Source of the DNA: an uncultured Sutterella sp.
Lineage (GTDB): Bacteria; Pseudomonadota; Gammaproteobacteria; Burkholderiales; Burkholderiaceae_F
NCBI GenBank assembly: GCA_949282745.1
Contig: CASDQM010000019.1
Span: 1 to 64,000 of the forward strand
Length of the DNA: 64,000 nt
Direction of reading: 5' to 3'
Numbering within the stretch: the first letter of the stretch is position 1; every line of letters starts with the position of its first letter. This document shows positions 1 to 7,900 of the stretch, piece after piece. The position numbers and the translations under genes are program-made. Under the pieces are notes generated by a model. The model did not search any database, was not told the DNA's origin, and saw only the letters and a program-made list of their open reading frames with translations.

Positions 1-1
1 G

Positions 2-508
2 CTCGGCGAAGCGCTCTCGGCCGATCCCGCGACGCTCGAGGGCCTCCCCAAGGCGCCGCGTCAGGCGGCGCCCGCGGAATTCGATCCGCAGCAAAACCCG
101 CGCGTCTACGACATCAGCCGTCAGCTTCGGTGTCTCGTCTGTCAGAACGAAAACATCGCCGACTCGAATGCGGAGCTTGCGATCGACCTTCGCCGTGAAG
201 TCGCGGCGCAGGTGAAGAGCGGCAAGACCGACGACGAGATCATCGACTTCATGGTCGAGCGTTACGGCGACTACGTTCTCTACAACCCGCCCTTCAAGGC
301 GAAGACCTTTCTCCTCTGGTGTGGTCCGGCGATCTTCTTTCTGGTCGCCTTCTGGGCCGTGTGGCGTCTGAACCGCCGCCGCAAGGCCGAGTCTCGAGCC
401 CGCCGCGCGGCGCTCTCGCAGGAGGCCTACGCGCAGGGGCTTGCGATCCTCAAGGGCGAACTCGTTTTCCGCGAGGGTGCCTTCCACCCCGTGAAGAAGG
501 AGGCCTAA
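2..508 (+). CDS. ccmH: Cytochrome c maturation protein CcmH, 5' end outside window
   Basis: The reading frame is open from the window edge to the TAA at 506-508, so only the C-terminal ~168 residues are seen. It carries the CcmH hallmark LRCLVCQN (CxxC), followed by the conserved helical stretch (N-A-x-L-A-x-D-L-R) and then one membrane segment (FLLWCGPAIFFLVAFWAVW) before a basic tail. CcmH is a membrane-anchored periplasmic thiol oxidoreductase that reduces apocytochrome c cysteines for haem attachment. The stop is directly followed by the ATG of ccmI (adjacent bases 508/509), so the two are cotranscribed, as is usual at the end of a ccm operon. Family knowledge plus a clear motif make this call firm. 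Confidence 0.93.
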   Translation, partial: LGEALSADPATLEGLPKAPRQAAPAEFDPQQNPRVYDISRQLRCLVCQNENIADSNAELAIDLRREVAAQVKSGKTDDEIIDFMVERYGDYVLYNPPFKAKTFLLWCGPAIFFLVAFWAVWRLNRRRKAESRARRAALSQEAYAQGLAILKGELVFREGAFHPVKKEA

Positions 509-1507
509 ATGCTGCATTGGATCTTTATCGGCTGTGCGCTCGCACTCGTCCTCGTGACGATCCTCTTGCTCGCGCATCGGCTCCTGAAGGGCGACGCCGG
601 CAACGAGCGCGAATGGGCCCGCATCGAGGAAAACGTCGAGGCGCTTCGCTACGAGTACGACCGCGCAGTGGCCGCGAAGAAGGCCGGGCGCATGACGGAC
701 GAGGAATTCCGCGAACGCGAAAGCGAACTCGTTCTTCGCACGCTCGACGAAACGGCTTTGCCTGACGAATCCGCGAAGGCGCAGAGCCATACGCTTCTCA
801 TGGCGACCGTCGCGGCGATCGCCGTGATGGTGCCCGCCACGACGACGGGGCTCTACCTCTACTACGGGGACTATTCGTCGCTTGATCCGAAGGCGCAGGA
901 ACAGATCCGCGCCACGCGCGAAGCGATGCAGAGTCAGCGCAACATGTTCGAGACGGTGAAGCGTCTCGAGGCGGGGGTGGTTTCGCAGCCCGACAACCTC
1001 GAGGCCTGGGAAATCCTCGCCGAACACTACGCGCAGACGGGGAACCTCGCGCAGGCCGTGGTCGCCTACGAAAACGTCGTGAGACTCAAGCCCGACAACG
1101 CGGTCGCCTACGGAGAGCTCGCCGACATTCTCGTGGCGACGCAGGACGGGGATCTCACGGGGAAGGTCGCCGAGTACGTCTTCAAGGCGCTCGAGCTCGA
1201 TCCCTATCAGATGAAGTCCCTCCTCCTGGGCGGGGCCGTCGCCTTCGATCAGGGCGACTACGCCAAGGCGGCGATTCTCTGGAACCGCTTCCGTCAGATG
1301 GTGCCGCCCGAAGACGAAATCTACGCGACGCTCACCTCGAACATCGAGATGGCGCTCCGAAACGGCAACCTCAAGGAGATCCCGAAGGATCCCGTCCCGC
1401 CGCCCCCGGCCGATCCCATGGGGATGATGGGCGCGGGAACGCCGATGGGCGGCAATCCCGACGCGGGCGGATCGTCCCTCATGGGCGGAACGATGCCCAA
1501 ACCCTGA
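509..1507 (+). CDS. ccmI: CcmI-like cytochrome c biogenesis TPR protein
   Basis: This 332-residue protein has a first membrane helix at residues ~4-24, a short cytoplasmic heptad-like region (R-x-E-E-N-V-E-A-L) and a second helix at ~95-118. A periplasmic part follows with tetratricopeptide repeats (~160-265, including NLEAWEILAEHYAQTGNLAQAVVAYENVV). The tail (last ~45 residues) is rich in Pro, Gly and Met. CcmI binds the C-terminus of apocytochrome c and presents it to the CcmF/H haem ligation machinery. It starts at the base after the ccmH stop. The Met/Gly-rich tail is not typical and may be a lineage feature. An intrinsic terminator follows at once, closing the operon. Confidence 0.88.
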   Translation: MLHWIFIGCALALVLVTILLLAHRLLKGDAGNEREWARIEENVEALRYEYDRAVAAKKAGRMTDEEFRERESELVLRTLDETALPDESAKAQSHTLLMATVAAIAVMVPATTTGLYLYYGDYSSLDPKAQEQIRATREAMQSQRNMFETVKRLEAGVVSQPDNLEAWEILAEHYAQTGNLAQAVVAYENVVRLKPDNAVAYGELADILVATQDGDLTGKVAEYVFKALELDPYQMKSLLLGGAVAFDQGDYAKAAILWNRFRQMVPPEDEIYATLTSNIEMALRNGNLKEIPKDPVPPPPADPMGMMGAGTPMGGNPDAGGSSLMGGTMPKP

Positions 1508-1515
1508 TCGACACG

Positions 1516-1549
1516 AAGCGGAAGCTCCTTTGCGGGCTTCCGCTTTTTT
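1516..1549 (+). terminator. Rho-independent terminator of the ccm operon
   Basis: Perfect inverted repeat AAGCGGAAGC / GCTTCCGCTT (1516-1525 and 1536-1545) with a 10-base loop, running into a six-T tract at 1544-1549, 9 bases after the ccmI stop. Confidence 0.92.
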
Positions 1550-1560
1550 CTAGGGGTTCT

Positions 1561-1595
1561 GTCGACTGGGGCGAAGGGTGCCGGTCGACTATACT
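1561..1595 (+). promoter_or_regulatory. Candidate promoter/operator of the GntR-like gene
   Basis: TATACT at 1590-1595 is a plausible -10 element 43 bases before the ATG. GTCGACT occurs twice (1561-1567 and 1584-1590), the second copy touching the -10. This spacing (23 bases apart) would suit an autoregulated site, but no good -35 is visible and the role is inferred. Confidence 0.3.
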
Positions 1596-1637
1596 GCAAC
1601 CAATGCGAAGTGCATTCTTTCCGGTAAGGAGGAAATC

Positions 1638-2426
1638 ATGACCACGTCTTCGAAAGAAACGGTTGCGGTTGCGCCCGCTCCCGAGAAAAAGCCCCGTGCG
1701 GTGCGAAAGGCGAAGGCGGTTCGCCCGAAGGTCGACGCGGTGAAAAACGTTGAGGCTGCGAAGCCCGAAGTAAGCGACGAAGCCTTCCTCGAGGCGTTTC
1801 GCGCCTATCTGCAGGAAGTCTTCCGTCAAAAGGGACAGAAACTCGAAACCGAGCAGCAGCTCGCCCGGCGCTTCGGCGTGACGCGTTACCGCATCCGCAA
1901 GGCCCTGCAGGAATTCGACCGCTCGGGGATGTTGAAGCGCGTCAAGCGCGCGGGTTCGCTCGTGATCGACTTCGATCCGGTGAATCTCGCGGGCGACCTC
2001 CACTATCGCCTCACGGCGGGTTGCGGCGCGGACGAATTCGCGGACGCCCGTCTCTGGTTCCTGGAGGCTAGCGCCGAGCAGTGGGCCGAACGCGTGACGC
2101 CCACGGTTTTGACGCAGCTGCAGGAAATCGTAGACGGCGTCGCGCAGGCCGCGAATGAACGGGAAGCCTCCGAAAAACTGCGCGACTTCTGGGGACGACT
2201 CGTTGCGACGTCCGGAAATCGCGTCGTCGAAAGCGTGGCGGGCGCGCTCTTTGTGCCGCCGGAACTCCCCGCCGGGACGGATGCGGCGCTCGTCGCCGAA
2301 CGCCTCGCCAAAATCGTGAACGCCCTTCGCAAGCGCGACGACGGCAAGTTGAAGAAAGCCGTGCTCCGCTTCTTCCGGGATACGGGTGAAGAAAAGTCGG
2401 CCGAGGAAGCGGCGGCGGAAGAATAA
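1638..2426 (+). CDS. GntR-like winged-helix transcriptional regulator
   Basis: 262 residues from the ATG at 1638, chosen because of the strong Shine-Dalgarno AAGGAGG at 1626-1632. The first ~45 residues are Lys/Ala/Pro-rich and likely disordered. A winged helix-turn-helix follows at ~70-112 (LARRFGVTRYRIRKALQEF, then a wing). The rest is all-helical and could be an effector-binding FCD-like or divergent domain. The layout matches GntR-family regulators, but the ligand and subfamily cannot be read. It stands alone between two terminators and next to the convergent lar operon. The basic N-terminal extension is unusual for GntR proteins and may add non-specific DNA contacts (inference). Confidence 0.7.
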   Translation: MTTSSKETVAVAPAPEKKPRAVRKAKAVRPKVDAVKNVEAAKPEVSDEAFLEAFRAYLQEVFRQKGQKLETEQQLARRFGVTRYRIRKALQEFDRSGMLKRVKRAGSLVIDFDPVNLAGDLHYRLTAGCGADEFADARLWFLEASAEQWAERVTPTVLTQLQEIVDGVAQAANEREASEKLRDFWGRLVATSGNRVVESVAGALFVPPELPAGTDAALVAERLAKIVNALRKRDDGKLKKAVLRFFRDTGEEKSAEEAAAEE

Positions 2427-2456
2427 TGTCGTCCGTCCTTGAGACGCCCTGAAACA

Positions 2457-2501
2457 AAGGCCCGCGAAAGCGAACTCTTCGCTCTTGCGGGCCTTCTTTT
2501 T
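2457..2501. terminator. Shared terminator between regulator and larE
   Basis: Inverted repeat AAGGCCCGC / GCGGGCCTT (2457-2465 and 2487-2495), with T-rich CTTTTT after it on the plus strand. The flanking AAACAAA gives a T-rich run on the minus strand as well. It can serve both the plus-strand regulator and the minus-strand larBCE operon, which ends at 2517. Confidence 0.8.
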
Positions 2502-2516
2502 GCGCTTCGGTGTCGC

Positions 2517-3335
2517 TCAGGGATTCGGACGGTCGTAGTAGCCCGAGAGCGTCACGAAGGTTCTCATCGTGAGATCGGCAAGTTCCTTCGGAAAGCGCGC
2601 CCGAAGGATTTTGTCGACGACCTCGAGCCGCTCGGGCGTGAGGGTCGCCGATCTCTCCCAATGGAGTTCGGGACGCCCCGCCGGGTAGCGGAGGCGATAG
2701 CGCTCGCCCTTCGCTTCCGGAAGCGTCTCGAGAAACGCTTCGACGCGCGCCACCGTGTCGAGGGCCTCGCGCGGGGGCGTAACGCCGTAGGGAAAGCGCG
2801 TCAAAAGACAGGGCCTTGCCGCCTGATCGGGGGCGGGCAGGCCGATTTCGGCGCCGATGCGGCGGATGTCGGCCTTCGTGAGGCCCGCCTGTGCCAGGGG
2901 CGAGAGAACGCCCAACTCTTCTAGCGCCTTGCGCCCGGGACGAAAGACCGTGAGGTCGGAGGCGTTCGTGCCGTCGCAAAGGGGAAGCCCCGGACGGTCT
3001 TCGGCGAGCCGCTTCAAGAGGCCCGAGAAGAGCGTCTTCTTGCAGACGTAGCAGCGCGCGCGGCCCGCCGAGGCCAAATCGATCACGCTCGGATCAAAGG
3101 GGACGAGCGTGACGGAGAGGTCCATTTCCCGGGCCCGTTCGACGGCGCTTTCCGTTTCCGCGGGCGCGACGTGCGGGCCCTTCACGTGATAGAGAAGGGG
3201 CGTGAGCCCCGCGCACTTCGCGGAGAAGGCGAGAAAGCGGCTGTCGAGTCCCCCGGAATAGGCGAGCGCGATGCGCCCCGAGCGCGAGGCGCTTCGGAGG
3301 GCTTCGACGAGTCCCGCGGGAAGAACCGTCGTCAC
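2517..3335 (-). CDS. larE: LarE, sulfur-transfer enzyme of nickel-pincer cofactor synthesis
   Basis: 272 residues using a GTG start (3335-3333) that overlaps the larC stop by four bases (GTGA), a coupled-translation arrangement. A PP-loop ATP-pyrophosphatase motif, SGGLDS, sits at residues 27-32. Three cysteines stand out: C95 and C98 in CYVCKK, and C176 in RPCLLTRFPYG. In Lactobacillus plantarum LarE, Cys176 is the sacrificial sulfur donor. In Thermotoga-type LarE, three cysteines hold a [4Fe-4S] cluster that carries the transferred sulfur (established knowledge). The three-cysteine pattern here suggests the cluster-bearing, multi-turnover type (inference). LarE adenylates and thiolates the LarB product. 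Confidence 0.9.
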   Translation of the reverse strand: MTTVLPAGLVEALRSASRSGRIALAYSGGLDSRFLAFSAKCAGLTPLLYHVKGPHVAPAETESAVERAREMDLSVTLVPFDPSVIDLASAGRARCYVCKKTLFSGLLKRLAEDRPGLPLCDGTNASDLTVFRPGRKALEELGVLSPLAQAGLTKADIRRIGAEIGLPAPDQAARPCLLTRFPYGVTPPREALDTVARVEAFLETLPEAKGERYRLRYPAGRPELHWERSATLTPERLEVVDKILRARFPKELADLTMRTFVTLSGYYDRPNP

Positions 3336-4099
3336 GGCACGTCCTCGAAGCGGTAGGGGGTGCCGAGCGCAAAAAGGGCGCCGTTGGGAACGTTTTCGAA
3401 ATACTTGTCGGTAAAGACCGTCGCGCGCTTCGTGATCGTCATGGCGGGCCAGCCGCCGAATTCGGCGCCGAGCCCCTTGAGGACCGCAAGACCCGTGGGC
3501 GTCACGGCTTCGCCGTCGCCCGCCCAGGCGCGCACCGGAACGCCGTCGAGCATCGAAAAGAGCGCGGGGGCCGGATAGGGAATCGTCCCGTGGGCGCATT
3601 GAATCGCGCCGTCCCCGAGCGGAATGGGGCTCACGACCAGACGGGCGGGACGAAGGGTCGTCATCCATTCGGCGATGAGGCCCACGGCGAGGACGTTCGC
3701 CATGCGGCCCACTTCATGGAAATGCACGTGTTCGACGGGCATGCCGTGCACGCCCGCTTCCCCTTCGCTCAGCACCTTCCAGACGGCGGCCGCCTTCTTC
3801 TTGGCTTCGTCCGAGAGACGGCTCTCGGCATAGATCGCCGCGATGTCGCCGGGCGTGCGGTGGGGGTGTTCGGGTTGGGTCAGGATCTTCGCCGTCACGC
3901 CCGCGATGTCGTTGACGTAGCGCTTTTCAAAGCGGATTTCCGCGGGGATCGTCGGAAAGAGACGGCGCAGGAACAGGGTGGCCGTGCCGCCCGACTGGTC
4001 GGTGAGCGCCATGAGGCCGGCAAGGAAGCTCGCCGCGTTGAAGCCCGCGTGAATGCGGACGGTGAGGATGTCGCGGCCGAAAAGTGCGTTCTGGTCCAT
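3332..4099 (-). CDS. larC: LarC-type nickel insertion protein, short form
   Basis: 255 residues. The HFHEVG motif near residue 127 and the following glycine/proline-rich stretches (SPIPLGDGAIQCAHGTIPYPAPA; GDGEAVTPTGLAVLK) are characteristic of the LarC N-terminal half. LarC loads nickel into the pincer nucleotide using CTP. Full LarC is usually about 400 residues, and its C-terminal part forms the CTP-binding domain. Here the frame ends after the N-terminal part and overlaps larE by four bases, with no second-half coding in any frame downstream. The N-terminus (HAGFNAASFLAGLMAL) is also divergent from the usual DCFSGISGDM-type start. Either nickel insertion here works without that domain or the domain lies elsewhere. 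It sits between larB (13-base gap) and larE. Confidence 0.82.
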   Translation of the reverse strand: MDQNALFGRDILTVRIHAGFNAASFLAGLMALTDQSGGTATLFLRRLFPTIPAEIRFEKRYVNDIAGVTAKILTQPEHPHRTPGDIAAIYAESRLSDEAKKKAAAVWKVLSEGEAGVHGMPVEHVHFHEVGRMANVLAVGLIAEWMTTLRPARLVVSPIPLGDGAIQCAHGTIPYPAPALFSMLDGVPVRAWAGDGEAVTPTGLAVLKGLGAEFGGWPAMTITKRATVFTDKYFENVPNGALFALGTPYRFEDVP

Positions 4100-4112
4100 G
4101 AGGAATTCCTTT

Positions 4113-4784
4113 TTATCGCAAGAAGATCGCGCGAAGCGTGCGGGCGGCGGCGCAGGCGGCGCCGTAGCCGTTGTCGATGTTGAAGACGGCGATGCCGGGC
4201 GCGCACGACGCGAGCATGCTGCGAAGCGCCGTCTTGCCGCCGTCGGCGATGCCGTAGCCCACCGACGTGGGAACGGCGAAGAGGGGCTTCATGGTGAGGC
4301 CCCCGAGGACGGTGGGGAGTGCCGCGTCGAGTCCCGCCACGGCGACCACGACGTCGCACTGATTGATGTCGGGAAGAGCCTTCTGAATGCGCCAGAGACC
4401 CGCGACGCCGCAGTCTTCAAAGAGGCGCACGGCCCAGCCGAGATAGGTGAGGGTGCGCGCCACTTCGTGCGTCACGAAGCCGTCCGCGGTCCCCGCCGAG
4501 ACGACGGCGACCACGCCTTCGGGGTGCTTCGGGCAGGTGCGGTTCCAGGCCGTGCGCGAGAGCGCGTCGTAGTCGTAGGCGGCGCGAAGCTCTTCGGGGA
4601 GCGCCGCAAAGACGTCTTCTTCGAGGCGCGTGAAGAGAATCGGTTTTTCCGCGGGGTCGGCGAAGCGCCGAAAGAGTCCTTCGAGCGCTTTGCGGGGCTT
4701 TCCCGCGCAGAAGACGGCTTCGGGAAGGCCGATGCGGGTGTCGCGTTCGATGTCGAAACGAACGCCGGGCGTTTCTTCGGTCAT
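4113..4784 (-). CDS. larB: LarB, carboxylase/hydrolase of nickel-pincer cofactor synthesis
   Basis: 223 residues. The second half is the PurE-like (AIR carboxylase) fold with VVSAGTADGFVTHEVA, VAVAGLDAALPTVLGGL and the signature SVGYGIADGG...NIDNGYGAA. LarB carboxylates the pyridinium ring of nicotinic acid adenine dinucleotide and releases AMP, the first step toward the NPN cofactor used by lactate racemase and other LarA-family enzymes. It is the first gene of larB-larC-larE on the minus strand. No obvious Shine-Dalgarno precedes the ATG, but no better start is visible. No larA-like enzyme is within this window. Confidence 0.9.
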   Translation of the reverse strand: MTEETPGVRFDIERDTRIGLPEAVFCAGKPRKALEGLFRRFADPAEKPILFTRLEEDVFAALPEELRAAYDYDALSRTAWNRTCPKHPEGVVAVVSAGTADGFVTHEVARTLTYLGWAVRLFEDCGVAGLWRIQKALPDINQCDVVVAVAGLDAALPTVLGGLTMKPLFAVPTSVGYGIADGGKTALRSMLASCAPGIAVFNIDNGYGAACAAARTLRAIFLR

Positions 4785-4818
4785 GGTTGTTTCAGAATGG
4801 TCCGTTTTCGTGGAGAAA

Positions 4819-4847
4819 AATATACCTCAGATGCCTCTCCCCTAAGA
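4819..4847 (-). promoter_or_regulatory. Candidate larBCE promoter
   Basis: On the minus strand, TATATT (4824-4819) lies 17 bases downstream of TCTTAG (4847-4842), about 35 bases before the larB ATG and downstream of the rne terminator. The -10 is fair and the -35 weak. Confidence 0.35.
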
Positions 4848-4897
4848 TGGTCGCGAAGCAATTCGATACGAGCGGGCAAAGGAGCGAGACAAGCGCT

Positions 4898-4928
4898 CAA
4901 AAGAAAAGGGAGGCCGAAGCCTCCCTTT
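4898..4928 (-). terminator. Rho-independent terminator of rne
   Basis: On the minus strand, AAAGGGAGGC pairs with GCCTCCCTTT around a TTCG tetraloop and is followed by a TTTTCTTTT tract. It is a textbook terminator 29 bases after the rne stop. Confidence 0.93.
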
Positions 4929-4956
4929 GCCCTCAGAGGGGATTCACGTCCCGCGA

Positions 4957-7900
4957 TCAGGCCTTGGTGTGGACCTGTTCAAGGGGACCCTCGTCCGTGA
5001 CGACGGGCGCCACGTAGGGGCGGCCCGGATAGATCACGGGTTCGTAGGCGACCGGACGAATGAATTCGTCGCGGGTGTGCACCTGCTCGAGACCCGTTTC
5101 CTCCGTCGCTTCGGAGCGGACGACGCTGCGGCCGGGATAGACCACGGCTTCGTAGCGGACCGGCGTCACGAGTTCGGCGCGCGTTTCCACCTGTTCGAGG
5201 TGGGCCGCGGCGAGACGTTCGGCGAGGTCGGCAAGAAGCGTCGACTTCGTTCGGACGACCGTGTCGGCCGATTCGGGCGCAACGGGCGCTTCCTCGACGA
5301 CGTCTTCGGCGACGGGCTCAACGACCGTCTTCGTTTCGATCTGCACGAGCGGCTCGTCGGCGACGACGGGCTTCGTCTCGATCTGGACGAGCTTCTCTTC
5401 GGTCACGACGGGCTTCGTTTCGATCTGAACGAGGGGTTCAACGGTCTCGACCGTCTTCGTTTCGATCTGAACGAGCGGCTCAACGGCTTCGACCGGCTTC
5501 GTTTCCACCTGCTCGAGGACTTCGGTTTCGACCGGTTCGGTCTTCACCGTTTCCGTCGCGCGGGCTTCTTCGGCGTGGGCCTTGCGGGAGCGACGACCGC
5601 CGCGGCGGCTGCGCTTCTTGCGCTCTTCCTCGCCCTGAGGCTGCGCGCCTTCTTCGGCCTTGGGTTCCATCGCCGAGTAGTACTGCGTGAGCTGCTCGGA
5701 GATTTCATCCTTGGCGATCTGAAGGATCGCGTCGGCCATGGCGTCCTGGAGCGCAGGTTCGCGGCGGTTGCCGTTGAGGCCGAGGTGGCGGTCGGAGGCG
5801 TAGCTCTTCGGGCCCGAGGAGACAAGCGTGTGCATCATCTCTTCGCGGGTGGGCCAGCCGGCTTCCTCAAGGAGCGGGAGAACGCTCGCGGCGTTCTTCG
5901 TGCTCTTACGCTTTTCGGCGGGCTTTTCTTCGACGAGTTCGACTTCGCCCGAGATGAGGCTCTTCTGGAGACCCGCAACGAGGGCTTCGGTCGATTCGGT
6001 TTCGTCGACGACGGGCGCGGCCGCGGAGACGGCGTCCACGGGCTCTTCGGTCTGCGCGGGACGAACTTCCGTCACGGCTTCGACCGCTTCCACGGCTTCG
6101 GTCGCAGCGGTTTCGGCGGCTACCGCTTCACCCGTCTTGTCGGCGGCCTTGCGGCGGCGCGGACGGCGGGTGCGCGCGGGCGCGTCCTCGAGCTTGAACT
6201 GCACTTCGTTCGAACGGGAGGCGGGTTCTTCGGTAGCGGCTTCCTCGGCCTTCGCCTCTTCGGCCTCGGCCTTCACGGGCGCGGCTTCCGCGGCGGGGGC
6301 TTCAGCCGTTTCCGAGGCCTGGGCTTCCTGCGTCACTTCCTGGGCGACTTCGGCCGTTTCGCCTTCGGTCGTGCGGCTGCGGCGACGACGGCGCGGACGA
6401 CGACGACGGGTTTCGCCTTCCTCGGCGGCCGCTTCCGCGGGCGCTTCGGCGGTCTGCACGGTTTCCGTCTGCACCGCTTCTTCGGCGACGACTTCCGTCA
6501 CGGGCGCTTCAACGCGCTTTTCGGCAGGCGCCTCGGTCTTTTCGGCGGCGGGGGCCTTTTCCTCAATCGTCGCGGCTTCCGCGGCGACGACTTCGGTCGT
6601 GCGCAGTTCTTCGCGTTCCGCGTCCTTCTTCAGGGCCGGACGACGGCGCGAACGACGGCGGGACTTTTCCATTTCCACGGCCTGCGCGGCGGTTTCGGGC
6701 GCGGCGGGCTTGTCCTTACCCTCTTCGGCGCCCGTTTCCGACTTCGGACGGCGGCTGCGGCGAGAGCGGCGTTCGTCCATGCGGGCGCGGTCACCGCGGC
6801 GTTCGCCCGAGCGGCGGCCGCGTTCCTTGCGTTCGGACTTGGACTTTTCCTCTTCGGCCTTCTTGGACTCGGCCTTTTCGGTCGATTCGCCGCCGAGGCT
6901 CTTGAAGAAGTCCATGACGCGGGCGAAGAAGCCCTTTTCGCGCTTTTCGGGCACCGGCGTCATCGGGACGGCGCGCGATTCGGCGCGGTCCGCCTTCTTG
7001 GGCTGTTCGACGTGCACGGGCGCGGGATCGCGCGGGAGCACGTTCTTGATGACGGGGACCTGCTTGGGACGAACGGGCTTTTCTTCGTTGCTCTTCATCG
7101 CGTACGGGTCGTCCGCCTTCTTCACTTCGAGTTCGGCGACGCGCTTGAAGCTCTGAATGTGGTCGTCGAGACGGTCGTCGTCCTGACGGATGCGTTCGAT
7201 GTGATAGTGCGGCGTCTCAAGCGACGTGTTCGGGATGAGAACGATCGGCACGCGGTGACGCGCTTCGAGCATCTGAATGTCGCTGCGCTTTTCATTGAGA
7301 AGGAAGGTCGCGACGTCGACCGGAATCTGCGCGTGCACGGCGCCCGTGCCTTCCTTCATGGCTTCTTCCTGCAGGATGCGAAGGACCTGAATGGCGCAGG
7401 ATTCGGTGTCGCGGATGACGCCCACGCCGTTGCAGCGCGGACAGGTCACGTGGCTTCCTTCGGAGAGCGACGGACGCAGACGCTGGCGCGAGAGTTCCAT
7501 GAGACCGAAGCGCGAAATTTTGGCCATCTGCACGCGGGCGCGGTCGTAGTGGAGGGCGTCCTTGAGGCGCTGTTCGACGGCGCGCTGATTTTTCGCGTCG
7601 AGCATGTCGATGAAGTCGATCACGATGAGGCCGCCCAGGTCGCGCAGACGCATCTGGCGGGCCACTTCGTCGGCCGCTTCGCAGTTCGTGCGGAAGGCCG
7701 TTTCTTCAATGTCGGCGCCGCGCGTGGAGCGCGCCGAGTTGACGTCGATCGCGACGAGCGCTTCGGTGTGGTCGATCACGATCGCGCCGCCCGAGGGCAG
7801 CGGAACCGTGCGCGAATAGGCCGATTCGATCTGGTGCTCGATCTGGAAGCGCGTAAAGAGCGGGATGTCCTCGTTGTAGCGCTTGACGCGGTTGATCATG

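Noticed and set aside
3336-3668. A longer LarE start adding 111 residues
   Set aside because: The added part is antisense-like Arg-rich sequence overlapping larC; the GTG at 3335 with a four-base overlap is the natural start.
4960-5520. Possible CRISPR-like array
   Set aside because: The 42- and 108-base periods are in-frame protein repeats with no constant nucleotide spacer-repeat pattern.
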